A DNA stretch of 64,000 nt from NCBI GenBank assembly GCA_910587235.1, contig CAJUKD010000006.1, positions 39,286 through 103,285 of the forward strand, read 5' to 3'. Shown here piece after piece: positions 15,709 through 23,933 of this stretch. The notes below the pieces were generated by a model. That model did no database searches. It was given only the letters and a program-made list of their open reading frames with translations, and was not told the origin of the DNA. The position numbers and the translations under genes were made by a program. The DNA is from an uncultured Muribaculaceae bacterium (GTDB taxonomy: Bacteria; Bacteroidota; Bacteroidia; Bacteroidales; Muribaculaceae). Position 1 is the stretch's first letter. Every line of letters begins with the position of its first letter.

Positions 15709-16722
15709 TTATATATCGGCCGCTTTTTCTGCCGATGCGATTGACGGGCCGCGGTAGAGTGTTGCCCCCGCAGAGTCGCATACAACGGCGAACGGAAGTC
15801 GGTTTATACCTATGCCGTTTATTCCGGGAGCGGCCATGGCACCTGCCGCCCATCCTTGCCGCCAGGTGGCGGAATCGCGGCGTATATGGTTTTTCCAGAC
15901 TACGGTATCGCGATCGAGCGATATATCGACTATTTCAAGTTCTTTTTTTTCGTATTTGCGTCGTAGGCGCCGCATTGCGGTCAGCAGGCTGTCGCGTGAC
16001 GGGCTGTCCTCGGTGCTGAACACAATCATCGAACGTCCGGAATCTTCGGGACGGAATGTTGCCCCTTTTCCTGTGGCGGCGTCGAAATAAACGATGGGAT
16101 TGATTGTATCGGCAGCTGTGATAAGTCTTTCAAGCAAAAAATTATAACCTGATGTAAGCGACGACGGTCGTGCCGAAACGTCTATGCTGAAAAGCAGTGA
16201 ATCGGCGCCGGCAGGGTCGGCTGATGCGTCGAAAGCTGTCAGCATCAACAAAGTCGAAACCACATCGGCAGGATTTGCTTTTACATAGCGTCCGATTATT
16301 GCATTGGCTGTCCCGGAGCCTGAACGCAGGGAATCGGCGTTCTCTTTCAGGAAGCGTGTCCATTTTTCCACGGTTTCATTACCTGAAGCGCTTATGTTGA
16401 ACGGGTTGGAGCGGTCGAGTGTGCACTCTACGTTTTGTCCGTTGGCGATGTAGATTCGCCCTATTACCCGGTATTCATGGTCCATGATATCTACCACGGC
16501 AGGAGTTTTCGAACTTCCGAAAAATTCGAATTCACCGTCGCGTGATGCAGTAAGTAGCTGGCGGTAAGCGCCGTCAGCCCAGTATGCGGCGCGGAGATTG
16601 ATCGTAGGTTTACCCTCGATTGTGCCGTTGACACGGAACTGTTCGTTGTCGGTGCATGAGATGCCTGCGGCCAGCAGAATTGATATGACCGCTACCGTAG
16701 CAGTTCTTATTATTTTTTTCAT
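15709..16722 (-). CDS. DUF4369/thioredoxin-like lipoprotein without CXXC
   Basis: 337 residues with a lipoprotein signal (VISILLAAGISC, Cys23). Residues ~28-100 match the DUF4369 pattern of Bacteroidetes TlpA-like proteins (FRVNGTIEGKPTINLRA, TASRDGEFEF, RIYIANGQNVECTL). The C-terminal third looks like a thioredoxin fold (GRSMIVFSTEDSPSRDSLL, ELEIVDISLDRD, GINRLPFAVVCDSAGATLYR), but the redox CXXC is absent and the equivalent position reads EDSPSR. A thiol-disulfide function is therefore unlikely. The -7 box sits 5 nt before the ATG inside a repeated cassette. Confidence 0.72.
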   Translation of the reverse strand: MKKIIRTATVAVISILLAAGISCTDNEQFRVNGTIEGKPTINLRAAYWADGAYRQLLTASRDGEFEFFGSSKTPAVVDIMDHEYRVIGRIYIANGQNVECTLDRSNPFNISASGNETVEKWTRFLKENADSLRSGSGTANAIIGRYVKANPADVVSTLLMLTAFDASADPAGADSLLFSIDVSARPSSLTSGYNFLLERLITAADTINPIVYFDAATGKGATFRPEDSGRSMIVFSTEDSPSRDSLLTAMRRLRRKYEKKELEIVDISLDRDTVVWKNHIRRDSATWRQGWAAGAMAAPGINGIGINRLPFAVVCDSAGATLYRGPSIASAEKAADI

Positions 16723-16727
16723 AGAGG

Positions 16728-16735
16728 CAAAGATA
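16728..16735 (-). promoter_or_regulatory. -7 promoter box 5 nt from the start of the DUF4369-like gene
   Basis: TATCTTTG on the minus strand, 5 nt before the ATG at 16722. It is the copy of the mscL promoter carried by the repeat. Confidence 0.55.
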
Positions 16736-16905
16736 CGTATAAGTCGAGAGCAAAGCCAAATTTATTTGGACTTTGCCGAGCGGGAATATCTAAGTTTATA
16801 GTAGTTTACTCTTGTAGGGACATGCCGTGGCATGTCTTATATGCGTCTTTACGTAAAGCATAGGCAGACGTGCCGCGGCACGTCCCTACAATCATTATCA
16901 TTAAA
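16728..16905 (-). repeat. Promoter-carrying repeat, long copy with REPIN-like inverted pair
   Basis: Reverse complement of 7132-7241 at both flanks. In the middle, 16812-16891 is an 80-bp unit whose two ends are inverted copies of a 25-nt REP (TTGTAGGGACRTGCCRYGGC consensus, positions 16812-16836 and 16867-16891). The right REP core, GACGTGCCGCGGCACGTC (16867-16884), is a perfect palindrome, and the centre holds another palindrome, CTTTACGTAAAG. Two inverted REPs around a spacer are the layout of a REPIN/MITE-like non-autonomous element. No transposase gene is nearby. Confidence 0.8.
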
Positions 16906-16945
16906 TGATTTGTGATATATACGTATAAGTCGTAAACATTTAACA

Positions 16946-18274
16946 TTATTTCCGGCCTTTCCAGTTTCCTCCGCGGCGGTTGAGATGTCGCGGATACATG
17001 AAGATTATGGAAAGCGCTATAGCGGCTGACAGCGCCCAGGGATAGTAGAGGTAGGGAAACGGAGCCGCAGGCGATATTCCTGCCAGAGAAGCCGCTAAAA
17101 GCGTCTGTGCTCCGTAGGGAATCAGGCATTGCACGACGCATGATGCCGAGTCGAGGAGCGACGCACTCTTGCGGCGGTCGACGCCGTAACGGTCGGCTAT
17201 GTCGCGGGTTATTCCGCCGACTGTGATTATAGCGACGGTATTGTTGGCCGTGCACAGGTTGACTATACCGGCCAGAAGTGCCATAACAGCCTGGGCGCCG
17301 CGCCGTCCGTGGATTCGGGCGGTCATGACCCGAAGGAGATATTGTATTCCTCCGGCAGCTTTTATTATACCCAGCATGCCTGCGGCCATAAGTGTTATCA
17401 CAATCAGTTCGCCCATAGAATTTATTCCTTTGCCCATGAATCCGGCCATCTCTATGGCTCCGTAGCCGTAGGCACTGCCGAATGCCAGAGCTGTGGCTAT
17501 GCCCAGTGAAAGCACTATCGTGACATTTCTGCCTGCCAGAGCGGCAGCGATAACTACCAGATAGGGCACAATAAGCAGAGGGTTTGCATTCGTTTCCGTT
17601 GTATTGCCGCCTGAGGCATCTGTTCCGATTATTATGTATATTGCAAGTGTAACTAACGCCGCAGGGAGAGCGATCCACAGGTTGGCATTGAATTTGTCGG
17701 CCATGGAGCAGCCTTGTGAGCGAGTGGCGGCTATGGTTGTATCGGATATGAATGAGAGGTTATCGCCGAAAAAAGCACCGCCAAGCACCGCTGCAACCAG
17801 AAAAGGGACATTTCCGTCGGCACTTTGTGCCAGAGCCACGGCCAGAGGTGTCAGTGCCACGACGGTGCCGACCGATGTGCCGACGGCGAGCGACATGAAG
17901 CATGAGGTAAAGAAAAGCATAGGGGCCACAAGCTGTGATGGGAAGACCGACAAGGCGAGGCTTACTGTGGCGTCGACGGCTCCTATGGATTCGGCGAGGC
18001 TGGCGAAAGCTCCGGCAAGCACAAAAATCCATATCATGTACATGATATTGCTGTGGCCGGCGGCACGCGAGAAAGTTTCGATACGTTCTGTAAGGCTATG
18101 GCCGCGGTATATCATTACCGACCATACTGAAGCTGCGAGTATGGCCACCGACAGAGGCATACGGTAGAAATCGCCTATGTACAGCGACACGGCCAGATAG
18201 ACCAGCAGGAAGACCGCAACGGGCGACAGAGCCGACAAGCCACGTCCGGCGGATATTTTGTCTGTAGTGTTCAT
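16946..18274 (-). CDS. NhaC-family Na+/H+ antiporter
   Basis: 442 residues starting MNTTDKISAGRG at 18274. The open frame extends far upstream, but that part overlaps a divergent promoter and is not protein-like. About 11-12 membrane segments are seen, with NhaC-family features: FVLAGAFASL, the discontinuous region SLAVGTSVGTVVALTPLA, LGGAFFGDNLSFISDTTIAATRSQGC (continuous family block), and TANNTVAIITVGGI with ASCVVQCLIPYGAQ in the second half. The family exchanges Na+ for H+ in the inner membrane, and some members carry amino or organic acids. It has its own promoter in a symmetric divergent region. Confidence 0.88.
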   Translation of the reverse strand: MNTTDKISAGRGLSALSPVAVFLLVYLAVSLYIGDFYRMPLSVAILAASVWSVMIYRGHSLTERIETFSRAAGHSNIMYMIWIFVLAGAFASLAESIGAVDATVSLALSVFPSQLVAPMLFFTSCFMSLAVGTSVGTVVALTPLAVALAQSADGNVPFLVAAVLGGAFFGDNLSFISDTTIAATRSQGCSMADKFNANLWIALPAALVTLAIYIIIGTDASGGNTTETNANPLLIVPYLVVIAAALAGRNVTIVLSLGIATALAFGSAYGYGAIEMAGFMGKGINSMGELIVITLMAAGMLGIIKAAGGIQYLLRVMTARIHGRRGAQAVMALLAGIVNLCTANNTVAIITVGGITRDIADRYGVDRRKSASLLDSASCVVQCLIPYGAQTLLAASLAGISPAAPFPYLYYPWALSAAIALSIIFMYPRHLNRRGGNWKGRK

Positions 18275-18304
18275 CTGTGTCAGATTCTTGTGGAAAAGCA
18301 GGCG

Positions 18305-18332
18305 CAAAGTTACGCAATTTATACTAACTTTG
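18305..18332. promoter_or_regulatory. Symmetric divergent promoter pair (nhaC-like / acyltransferase)
   Basis: Minus-strand TAACTTTG (18305-18312) for the antiporter and plus-strand TAACTTTG (18325-18332) for the acyltransferase are inverted copies separated by 12 bp. Their upstream elements must overlap, so the two genes probably compete for polymerase. Confidence 0.65.
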
Positions 18333-18355
18333 CAGATGTATCCTCCGGAGGGAAA

Positions 18356-19405
18356 ATGACAGAAAAGAAATATCTTAAGTTTATAGCTTATCTGCAGATT
18401 ATCGGAATTTTTCTGGTAGTCGTCGGCCATTCGTTCCATGAATATCCTGACGGCGACTACGGACGTTCGATGCTTCTTTACCGCATGATGCACTCTTTCC
18501 GTATGCCTCTGTTCATGTTCGTGTCCGGCTTTCTGATGGTTTATACTACACGTTCGGCTGTGGCCGGACAGCGGCGCGGATATACAGGCACTTTCGTGAG
18601 TCTTAAGTTGCGCAGACTCCTGCTCCCTTTTGCAGTATTGACCTTGATCACATTCGTGCCGCGTGCATATTTTTCTCCTATTGCCGACGAAACTGTAGAG
18701 ATGAACCTTGATTCGTTGATCAGGGCTTTTGTCTATCCGCACTATATGGTGATACCTTATCTGTGGTTTCTTCAGGCAAGTTTCACTCTTCTTGTCGTGT
18801 GCTTCTGCATTTTGGTACTCACCTCACGGCTCGGGATACCGGCCGCGGCAGTCGATATTGTCATGATTGCAGCAGGAGCCGCTTTGCTTCCGGCGGCTTC
18901 ATATCTGCCGTCGGCTTTTTCTCTTGCGTATGCCGGAAAACTTGCCGTATTTTTTGTCCTTGGAATAGTCTATGCCCGCAATATGGACGGTGTCGATGTC
19001 ATCATGAGATGGACTTCTCCTTTCGTTTTCATGCTTCTTTGGGCTATTTGGGCTGCTTTGTTCTTCGCCTTGGAAGGCAGCTCGTGGATGCCTTTGTGTT
19101 CCGTTGCGGGTATTGGTGCGTGTATATCGGGAGCAAAAATACTTGAAGAACGCCGTATCACGCTTCTTGATCCGTTCTTCGGGGCTAACTATATGATATT
19201 TCTGCTCTCGTGGTATTTCAACGTACTGAGCCAGCAGGTGCTCGGTCATTTCGTGCGGCTGTCGTGGCAGGTGCATACAGTCCTGTCGCTTCTGTCGGGC
19301 ATATTTGTTCCTTACTTGTTTTACCGCTACATGCAGCGGCATCCCGATTCCGCTCCCGTGCGACTCTGCGCCTTTCTTCTGGGCCAGTCGCTGAAGAGAA
19401 GATAA
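18356..19405 (+). CDS. Acyltransferase family 3 membrane protein
   Basis: 349 residues starting at the ATG at 18356 behind a GGAGGG ribosome-binding site; an upstream in-frame ATG lies before the promoter and is rejected. The first membrane helix contains the catalytic-type His (LVVVGHSFHEYPDGD), then FRMPLFMFVSGFLM, LKLRRLLLPFAVLT and about ten membrane segments in all, as in OafA/WecH-type O-acyltransferases. Such enzymes acetylate or acylate surface sugars or lipids in the inner membrane. No linked glycan operon indicates the acceptor. It converges with yifB 4 bp away. Confidence 0.85.
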   Translation: MTEKKYLKFIAYLQIIGIFLVVVGHSFHEYPDGDYGRSMLLYRMMHSFRMPLFMFVSGFLMVYTTRSAVAGQRRGYTGTFVSLKLRRLLLPFAVLTLITFVPRAYFSPIADETVEMNLDSLIRAFVYPHYMVIPYLWFLQASFTLLVVCFCILVLTSRLGIPAAAVDIVMIAAGAALLPAASYLPSAFSLAYAGKLAVFFVLGIVYARNMDGVDVIMRWTSPFVFMLLWAIWAALFFALEGSSWMPLCSVAGIGACISGAKILEERRITLLDPFFGANYMIFLLSWYFNVLSQQVLGHFVRLSWQVHTVLSLLSGIFVPYLFYRYMQRHPDSAPVRLCAFLLGQSLKRR

Positions 19406-19409
19406 ACTT

Positions 19410-20966
19410 TCAGAACGGTGTGTTTTTGGCGCTTCCCCATGAAGCACGGTCGAGATTGCGGTATGAAATGGCTTCCCGCATGTGGGAGGCGCCTATACTC
19501 TCGCTGGCGTCGAGGTCGGCAATAGTGCGGGCAAGCTTCAGGATGCGGTCGTAGGCGCGTGCCGACATGTCGAACTTCACCATAGCCTGCTTGAGTATTC
19601 CGGCTACCTCAGGCTCAAGGACACAGCAGCGCGATATCAGGCGAGAGTTCATCTGTGCGTTGCAGTGTATGTCGCTTTCGCCGGCAAAGCGGCGTGCCTG
19701 AAGCTCGCGTGCGGCCACCACGCGGCGGCGTATGTCGGCCGAACTTTCGCCACGCTTCATCGACGACAGTTCGTCGAAAGGAACGGGCATGATTTCCACC
19801 TGTATGTCGATGCGGTCGAGCAATGGGCCGGAGATGCGGCCGAGATATTTCTGTACCTGGCCTGGGCGGCATGTGCATGCTTTTGTCGGATGGTTATAGT
19901 ATCCGCAGGGACATGGATTCATCGATGCCACAAGCATGAAGCCTGCGGGATAATCCACCGAATAGCGTGCGCGCGACACGCTGATATGCCTGTCTTCGAG
20001 CGGCTGGCGCAGCACCTCGAGGACAGAGCGTGGATATTCGGGGAATTCATCAAGGAAAAGGATGCCGTTGTGGGCCAGAGATATTTCTCCGGGCAGCGGC
20101 GACGAGCCTCCTCCGACAAGTGCTACTGGCGACACCGTGTGGTGCGGGGCACGGAAAGGACGTACAGTCATCAGGCGTGAGCCTGCTCGCAGTTTTCCCG
20201 CAACGGAGTGTATTTTTGTTGTTTCAAGAGCTTCGCCTAAAGTCAGTGGCGGCATTATGGACGGGAGCCGTTTGGCCATCATCGATTTTCCTGCCCCTGG
20301 AGGACCGACGAGCAGGATATTGTGGCCGCCTGCACAGGCAACCTCGAATGCGCGTTTCACGTTCTCCTGACCTTTTACATCGGCGAAATCGTAGTCGAAA
20401 AGTCCTGTCGCACCGGCGAATTCGGCACGTGTGTCGACGACCGTAGGTCTAAGTTCCGAGGCTCCGCGCAGAAAGTCGATGACGTCGGCAAGACGATCGA
20501 CTCCGTAGACAGCGAGATTGTCGACCACGGCGGCTTCGGTGGCATTGTCGCGCGGCACTATCATGCCTTTGAAGCCTTGCCGGCGCGCCTCTATGGCCAT
20601 GGGCAGCACGCCGCGCACGGGGCGCACGCTGCCGTCGAGCGACAGTTCGCCCATAATGACGTAGTCCGACAAGGATGGAGCTGTTATTATTTCAGCTCCT
20701 ACGAGGGTGGATATGGCGATAGGCAGATCGTAGGCGGCTCCCTCTTTACGAACGTCGGCCGGCGCCATGTTGATAGTCACAGACTGTCGGGGCAACCCGT
20801 AGCCCGACTGTTTGAGTGCCGAGCGCACCCGTTCATGGCTTTCCTTGACAGCAGTGTCCGGCAGACCTACTATGCAGTAGTTTATACCCCGGTCGACTAC
20901 AGTTTCGACCGTCACTATTATGGCATCAATGCCGCGGACGGCGGCTCCGTAGGTTTTGACGAGCAT
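19410..20966 (-). CDS. YifB/ComM-family Mg-chelatase-like AAA ATPase
   Basis: 518 residues. N-terminal ChlI/Lon-protease-like S5 fold (MLVKTYGAAVRGIDAIIVTV, NMAPADVRKEGAAYDLPIA). Then an AAA+ domain with Walker A LVGPPGAGKSMMAKRLP, Walker B NGILFLDEFPEY and a zinc-like CPCGYYNHPTKACTC segment, and a C-terminal Mg-chelatase domain (SARAYDRILKLARTIADL). ComM is a branch-migration helicase that aids integration of incoming DNA during natural transformation. The function in Bacteroidales is inferred from homology. It is the last gene of the extended division-cell-wall transcription unit, 26 bp behind the phospholipase gene. Confidence 0.93.
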   Translation of the reverse strand: MLVKTYGAAVRGIDAIIVTVETVVDRGINYCIVGLPDTAVKESHERVRSALKQSGYGLPRQSVTINMAPADVRKEGAAYDLPIAISTLVGAEIITAPSLSDYVIMGELSLDGSVRPVRGVLPMAIEARRQGFKGMIVPRDNATEAAVVDNLAVYGVDRLADVIDFLRGASELRPTVVDTRAEFAGATGLFDYDFADVKGQENVKRAFEVACAGGHNILLVGPPGAGKSMMAKRLPSIMPPLTLGEALETTKIHSVAGKLRAGSRLMTVRPFRAPHHTVSPVALVGGGSSPLPGEISLAHNGILFLDEFPEYPRSVLEVLRQPLEDRHISVSRARYSVDYPAGFMLVASMNPCPCGYYNHPTKACTCRPGQVQKYLGRISGPLLDRIDIQVEIMPVPFDELSSMKRGESSADIRRRVVAARELQARRFAGESDIHCNAQMNSRLISRCCVLEPEVAGILKQAMVKFDMSARAYDRILKLARTIADLDASESIGASHMREAISYRNLDRASWGSAKNTPF

Positions 20967-20992
20967 GGGGCGTTTTTTTGTGTGTTATGGAA

Positions 20993-21832
20993 TTAGAATT
21001 CGCTGAATAGTTTTGGCTTTATAAGAAGCCCGAGGCGCAGCTGCGAATGGAATTGTTTGTAGTCGAGCAGGCCTTCGCCGTAACCGTTGTAATATTGCAG
21101 ATAGAGGAACTGGTTGTCGCTTTTCAGTATGCGGAACGACACATCGACGATGGTGTTGAAATTCAGGTTCCAGCCCTGTCGTTTTACAAGTGTCACTCCG
21201 AAGTTGAAACGACGGTTGTTGGTTATGGCCTGGAAACCGGTCTGAAATATGCCGGAGTATTTGAGTATGTCCTGATTGTTCATGCCGTCGACAATAGGAA
21301 TCCATAATTTGCCGTGGACCATAAGGTTGCGGCTGAGCATTATGTTGGCCGACAGTGACACTTTGTTCCACGAACGCGACCAGATGCTGTCGCGGCCGTT
21401 GCTTTCATGCTCGATGATAAGCGATACCTTGCCTATGTAGCGGTTCTTGACGAACAGCGGTTTTGTAAGACCTATGCCGGGGTTGAAGTTCAGGTCGGTC
21501 ATAGGCATGGAATTTTCCAGGACATTCCAGAAGCATTTCTGCGAGTAGAACAGATAGAGATATGTACCCCATGGCAGAGTGGCACGCGTCAGACGCTGCG
21601 CAATGGAGATCTGGAATTTTATGTTTGTGTTCTGTTTGGTGGCCGGAGGACCTACGGACGGACCGAAAATAAAGTAGTTGTCTTTGTATAGCCCGAAATA
21701 AGGCTGGTTCGAGAAGTCGCGTTTTATGCTGTCGGTGTCAAGCGCGCCGTCGCCGTAGGTAAGAATCTGTGCTCCTGCGGGGATAATTGACGCGACGATT
21801 GCTGTGATGAATATAAGCAGGAAACGTTTCAT
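20993..21832 (-). CDS. pldA: Outer-membrane phospholipase A
   Basis: 279 residues with a signal peptide (FLLIFITAIVASIIPAGAQ). The OMPLA catalytic residues are in EHESNGRDS and SRSWNKVS (His142, Ser144, Asn156 of the precursor). The conserved YLFYSQKCFWNV, PMTDLNFNPG and YNGYGEGLLDY segments are also present. A 12-strand barrel ending LLIKPKLFSEF is expected; the terminal Phe fits outer-membrane insertion. The enzyme hydrolyses phospholipids that reach the outer leaflet. Its ATG overlaps the stop of the sirtuin gene (21829-21832), so it is translated in series with cell-division genes. Confidence 0.92.
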   Translation of the reverse strand: MKRFLLIFITAIVASIIPAGAQILTYGDGALDTDSIKRDFSNQPYFGLYKDNYFIFGPSVGPPATKQNTNIKFQISIAQRLTRATLPWGTYLYLFYSQKCFWNVLENSMPMTDLNFNPGIGLTKPLFVKNRYIGKVSLIIEHESNGRDSIWSRSWNKVSLSANIMLSRNLMVHGKLWIPIVDGMNNQDILKYSGIFQTGFQAITNNRRFNFGVTLVKRQGWNLNFNTIVDVSFRILKSDNQFLYLQYYNGYGEGLLDYKQFHSQLRLGLLIKPKLFSEF

Positions 21833-22533
21833 AAATATTTCTGTAGTAGCTCGCGTTCAAGTATACGCATTCCTTCGGTAGCTGTTGTCGGTATCACGTG
21901 TACGTCGGGCGGAACTGACGCCGGTCTTGGGTCTATGTAGTAGATCGGTGTGCCCGGCCTGACATAGCGTAGCAGGGCTGCTGCCGGATAGACTACAAGA
22001 CTTGTGCCGATTATCACGAATATATCGGCCTGAGCGGCTATCTGCGTTGCCGGCTCGAACATGGGCACGGCTTCCTGAAAAAAGACGATGTGCGGCCGCA
22101 CCCGGTGTCCGTCGATGACGGTGTCGGGCGTTGTCGCGGCCGCGGCTTCAGTAAGCCGCCATGTGAGGCTTTCGTCGTCGATGGCGCGGACTTTCATCAG
22201 CTCGCCGTGGAGATGTGTCACGTGGCTGCTGCCTGCGCGTTCGTGGAGATCGTCGACGTTCTGTGTTATCACGTCGACCTCGAAGTTCTTTTCAAGTCCG
22301 GCAAGGATGCGGTGCGCTTCGTTTGGCCTGACCTCGAAGAGTTGGCGCCGCCGGGCATTGTAGAATTCATGCACGAGGGCGGGATTCCGGGCAAAACCGT
22401 CGGCCGAGCACACATCCATGACAGGGTAGTTTTCCCACAGGCCGTCGGCGTCGCGGAAAGTGCTGATGCCGCTTTCGGCGCTGATACCGGCTCCGGTCGA
22501 AACCACCAGACGGGGCTTTTTGTCAGAGGTCAT
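21829..22533 (-). CDS. cobB: Sir2-family NAD-dependent deacylase (class III type, no zinc Cys)
   Basis: 234 residues from the ATG at 22533, which lies inside the 3' end of ftsZ (11-bp overlap); an upstream in-frame start further inside ftsZ is unlikely. NAD-binding motifs are STGAGISAESGISTFRD and TQNVDDLHERAGSS, and the catalytic His is in THLHGELMK. The VYPAAALLRYV and VIIGTSLVVYPA segments complete the Rossmann fold. The two CxxC zinc pairs of most sirtuins are absent, and the usual FGE reads FQE (HIVFFQEAVP). Deacetylase or desuccinylase activity is expected, but the changed FGE residue deserves testing. Confidence 0.88.
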   Translation of the reverse strand: MTSDKKPRLVVSTGAGISAESGISTFRDADGLWENYPVMDVCSADGFARNPALVHEFYNARRRQLFEVRPNEAHRILAGLEKNFEVDVITQNVDDLHERAGSSHVTHLHGELMKVRAIDDESLTWRLTEAAAATTPDTVIDGHRVRPHIVFFQEAVPMFEPATQIAAQADIFVIIGTSLVVYPAAALLRYVRPGTPIYYIDPRPASVPPDVHVIPTTATEGMRILERELLQKYL

Positions 22534-23869
22534 CGGGCGAGAAAGATATGGAATTGGTCTTTTTATTGTCGTTGCGGTTGTTGTCGGCACGGGTTGCGGC
22601 CTGGTATTGCACGCCTGTGCGCACCGACGATGCCACGCGTTTGTCGCGCTGGTATGCCGGAGTGCGCTCTATCATGTCTATCACGTCGTCGTTGTCGAGT
22701 TGGTCGGCGTCGAGTATGATGTAGTTCTGTGTTTCCTGCTTGCGTATGACTTCCTCGACTTTTTCGTTGCCGTACATCTCGGCCATCCGGCGCCTCATCT
22801 CCGGATCGTCCTCGACCACCGGAGCCTGTGCGCCTTCGATGGTCTGGCGTCCTTCGCGCGGAGTATCGCTGACGGTTATGTCGAAGCCCGATGCCAGAAG
22901 CGTGAATTTGACCTGGTTGCCGAGGCTGTCGTCGAGTCCGTAGCCCCAGATCACCTCGACCTCGAGGTTCATATCGCGGATGAACTGTGTGATTTCGTTC
23001 GATTCCTCGGCGGTGTACGGCGGGTCGATATCGGGCGAGAAATAGAATGCGAAGAGCAGTCGTTTTGCCGAATAGACGTCGGAGTCGCGCAGCAGGGGCG
23101 AATGGAGAGCGTTCTGTATGGCCTGTGTCATGCGGTTCTCGCCTTCGCCGTAGCCTACGGAGATAAGAGCTGTAGCTCCGTCGCGCAGGGTCGAGTCGAC
23201 GTCGCGCATGTCGAGGTTGATCATGCTCGGGGTGGTCACGATTTCGGAGATGCTGCTTGCGGCGGTGGTGAGTATGTCGTCGGCTTTGGCAAAAGCCTGT
23301 GTGAAGCCGAGTTTCGGGTATATCTCGGTGAGGCGTTCATTGTTGATTACCAACAGGGCGTCGGTATATTTTCCCAGTTCGTCGGCACCGCGCAGGGCTT
23401 TTCGTATTTTCGGCATCCCTTCGAAGAAGAAAGGAATTGTGACTATGCCTACCGTCAGTATGCCTCGACTTTTGACGGCGCGCGCCACCACGGGGGAGGC
23501 TCCGGTGCCCGTGCCTCCGCCCATGCCTGCGGTGATGAATACCATGTTTGGCCTCGGCTCAAGCAGAGCCTCGATTTCCTCTATGCTTTCTTCGGCAGCT
23601 TCGCGTGCGATTTCAGGTTTGCCGCCGGCGCCAAAACCGCCTGTAGTGTTGGGTCCTATAAGGAGTTTTGTCGGTACGGGCGACATCCGCAGTGCCTGGG
23701 CGTCGGTGTTGAGCACCACGAATTCTATTCCTTCGGGATTCTGGCGGTACATGTGGTTGACGGCGTTGCTGCCGCCGCCGCCCATTCCGAGAACAAGTAT
23801 GCGCAGATCGCGTGCCCGGTTTTCGGAGTCCGGACGATATTTATCGAGATATGTATTTTCTTCTTCCAT
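22523..23869 (-). CDS. ftsZ: Cell division protein FtsZ
   Basis: 448 residues. Tubulin-like GTPase: ILVLGMGGGGSNAVNHM (first GTP loop), the tubulin signature AGMGGGTGTGASPVVA, GIVTIPFFFEG, NLDMRDVDSTL and the T7-loop-bearing region. The C-terminal ~130 residues after about 320 are a variable acidic linker (EDDPEMRRRMAEMY) and a basic/polar end (QRDKRVASSVR, NNRNDNKKTNS). FtsZ forms the Z-ring at mid-cell. It follows ftsA after 64 bp, and its 3' end overlaps the sirtuin gene. Confidence 0.98.
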   Translation of the reverse strand: MEEENTYLDKYRPDSENRARDLRILVLGMGGGGSNAVNHMYRQNPEGIEFVVLNTDAQALRMSPVPTKLLIGPNTTGGFGAGGKPEIAREAAEESIEEIEALLEPRPNMVFITAGMGGGTGTGASPVVARAVKSRGILTVGIVTIPFFFEGMPKIRKALRGADELGKYTDALLVINNERLTEIYPKLGFTQAFAKADDILTTAASSISEIVTTPSMINLDMRDVDSTLRDGATALISVGYGEGENRMTQAIQNALHSPLLRDSDVYSAKRLLFAFYFSPDIDPPYTAEESNEITQFIRDMNLEVEVIWGYGLDDSLGNQVKFTLLASGFDITVSDTPREGRQTIEGAQAPVVEDDPEMRRRMAEMYGNEKVEEVIRKQETQNYIILDADQLDNDDVIDMIERTPAYQRDKRVASSVRTGVQYQAATRADNNRNDNKKTNSISFSPDDL

Positions 23870-23933
23870 GATTTTTTGCGTCTTGCTTGATTAACAGATG
23901 ATATTGTCGGGCCGGGGAACCGTGCGGCTGTTT

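Noticed and set aside
18275..18742. Upstream extension of the antiporter reading frame (156 extra codons)
   Set aside because: It runs through the divergent promoter pair and the acyltransferase gene; the ATG at 18274 begins the recognisable protein.
22460..23890. 476-codon open frame on the plus strand antisense to ftsZ
   Set aside because: Its translation is rich in Val/Cys/His/Tyr with no domain pattern and mirrors ftsZ codon structure; ftsZ on the minus strand is unmistakable.
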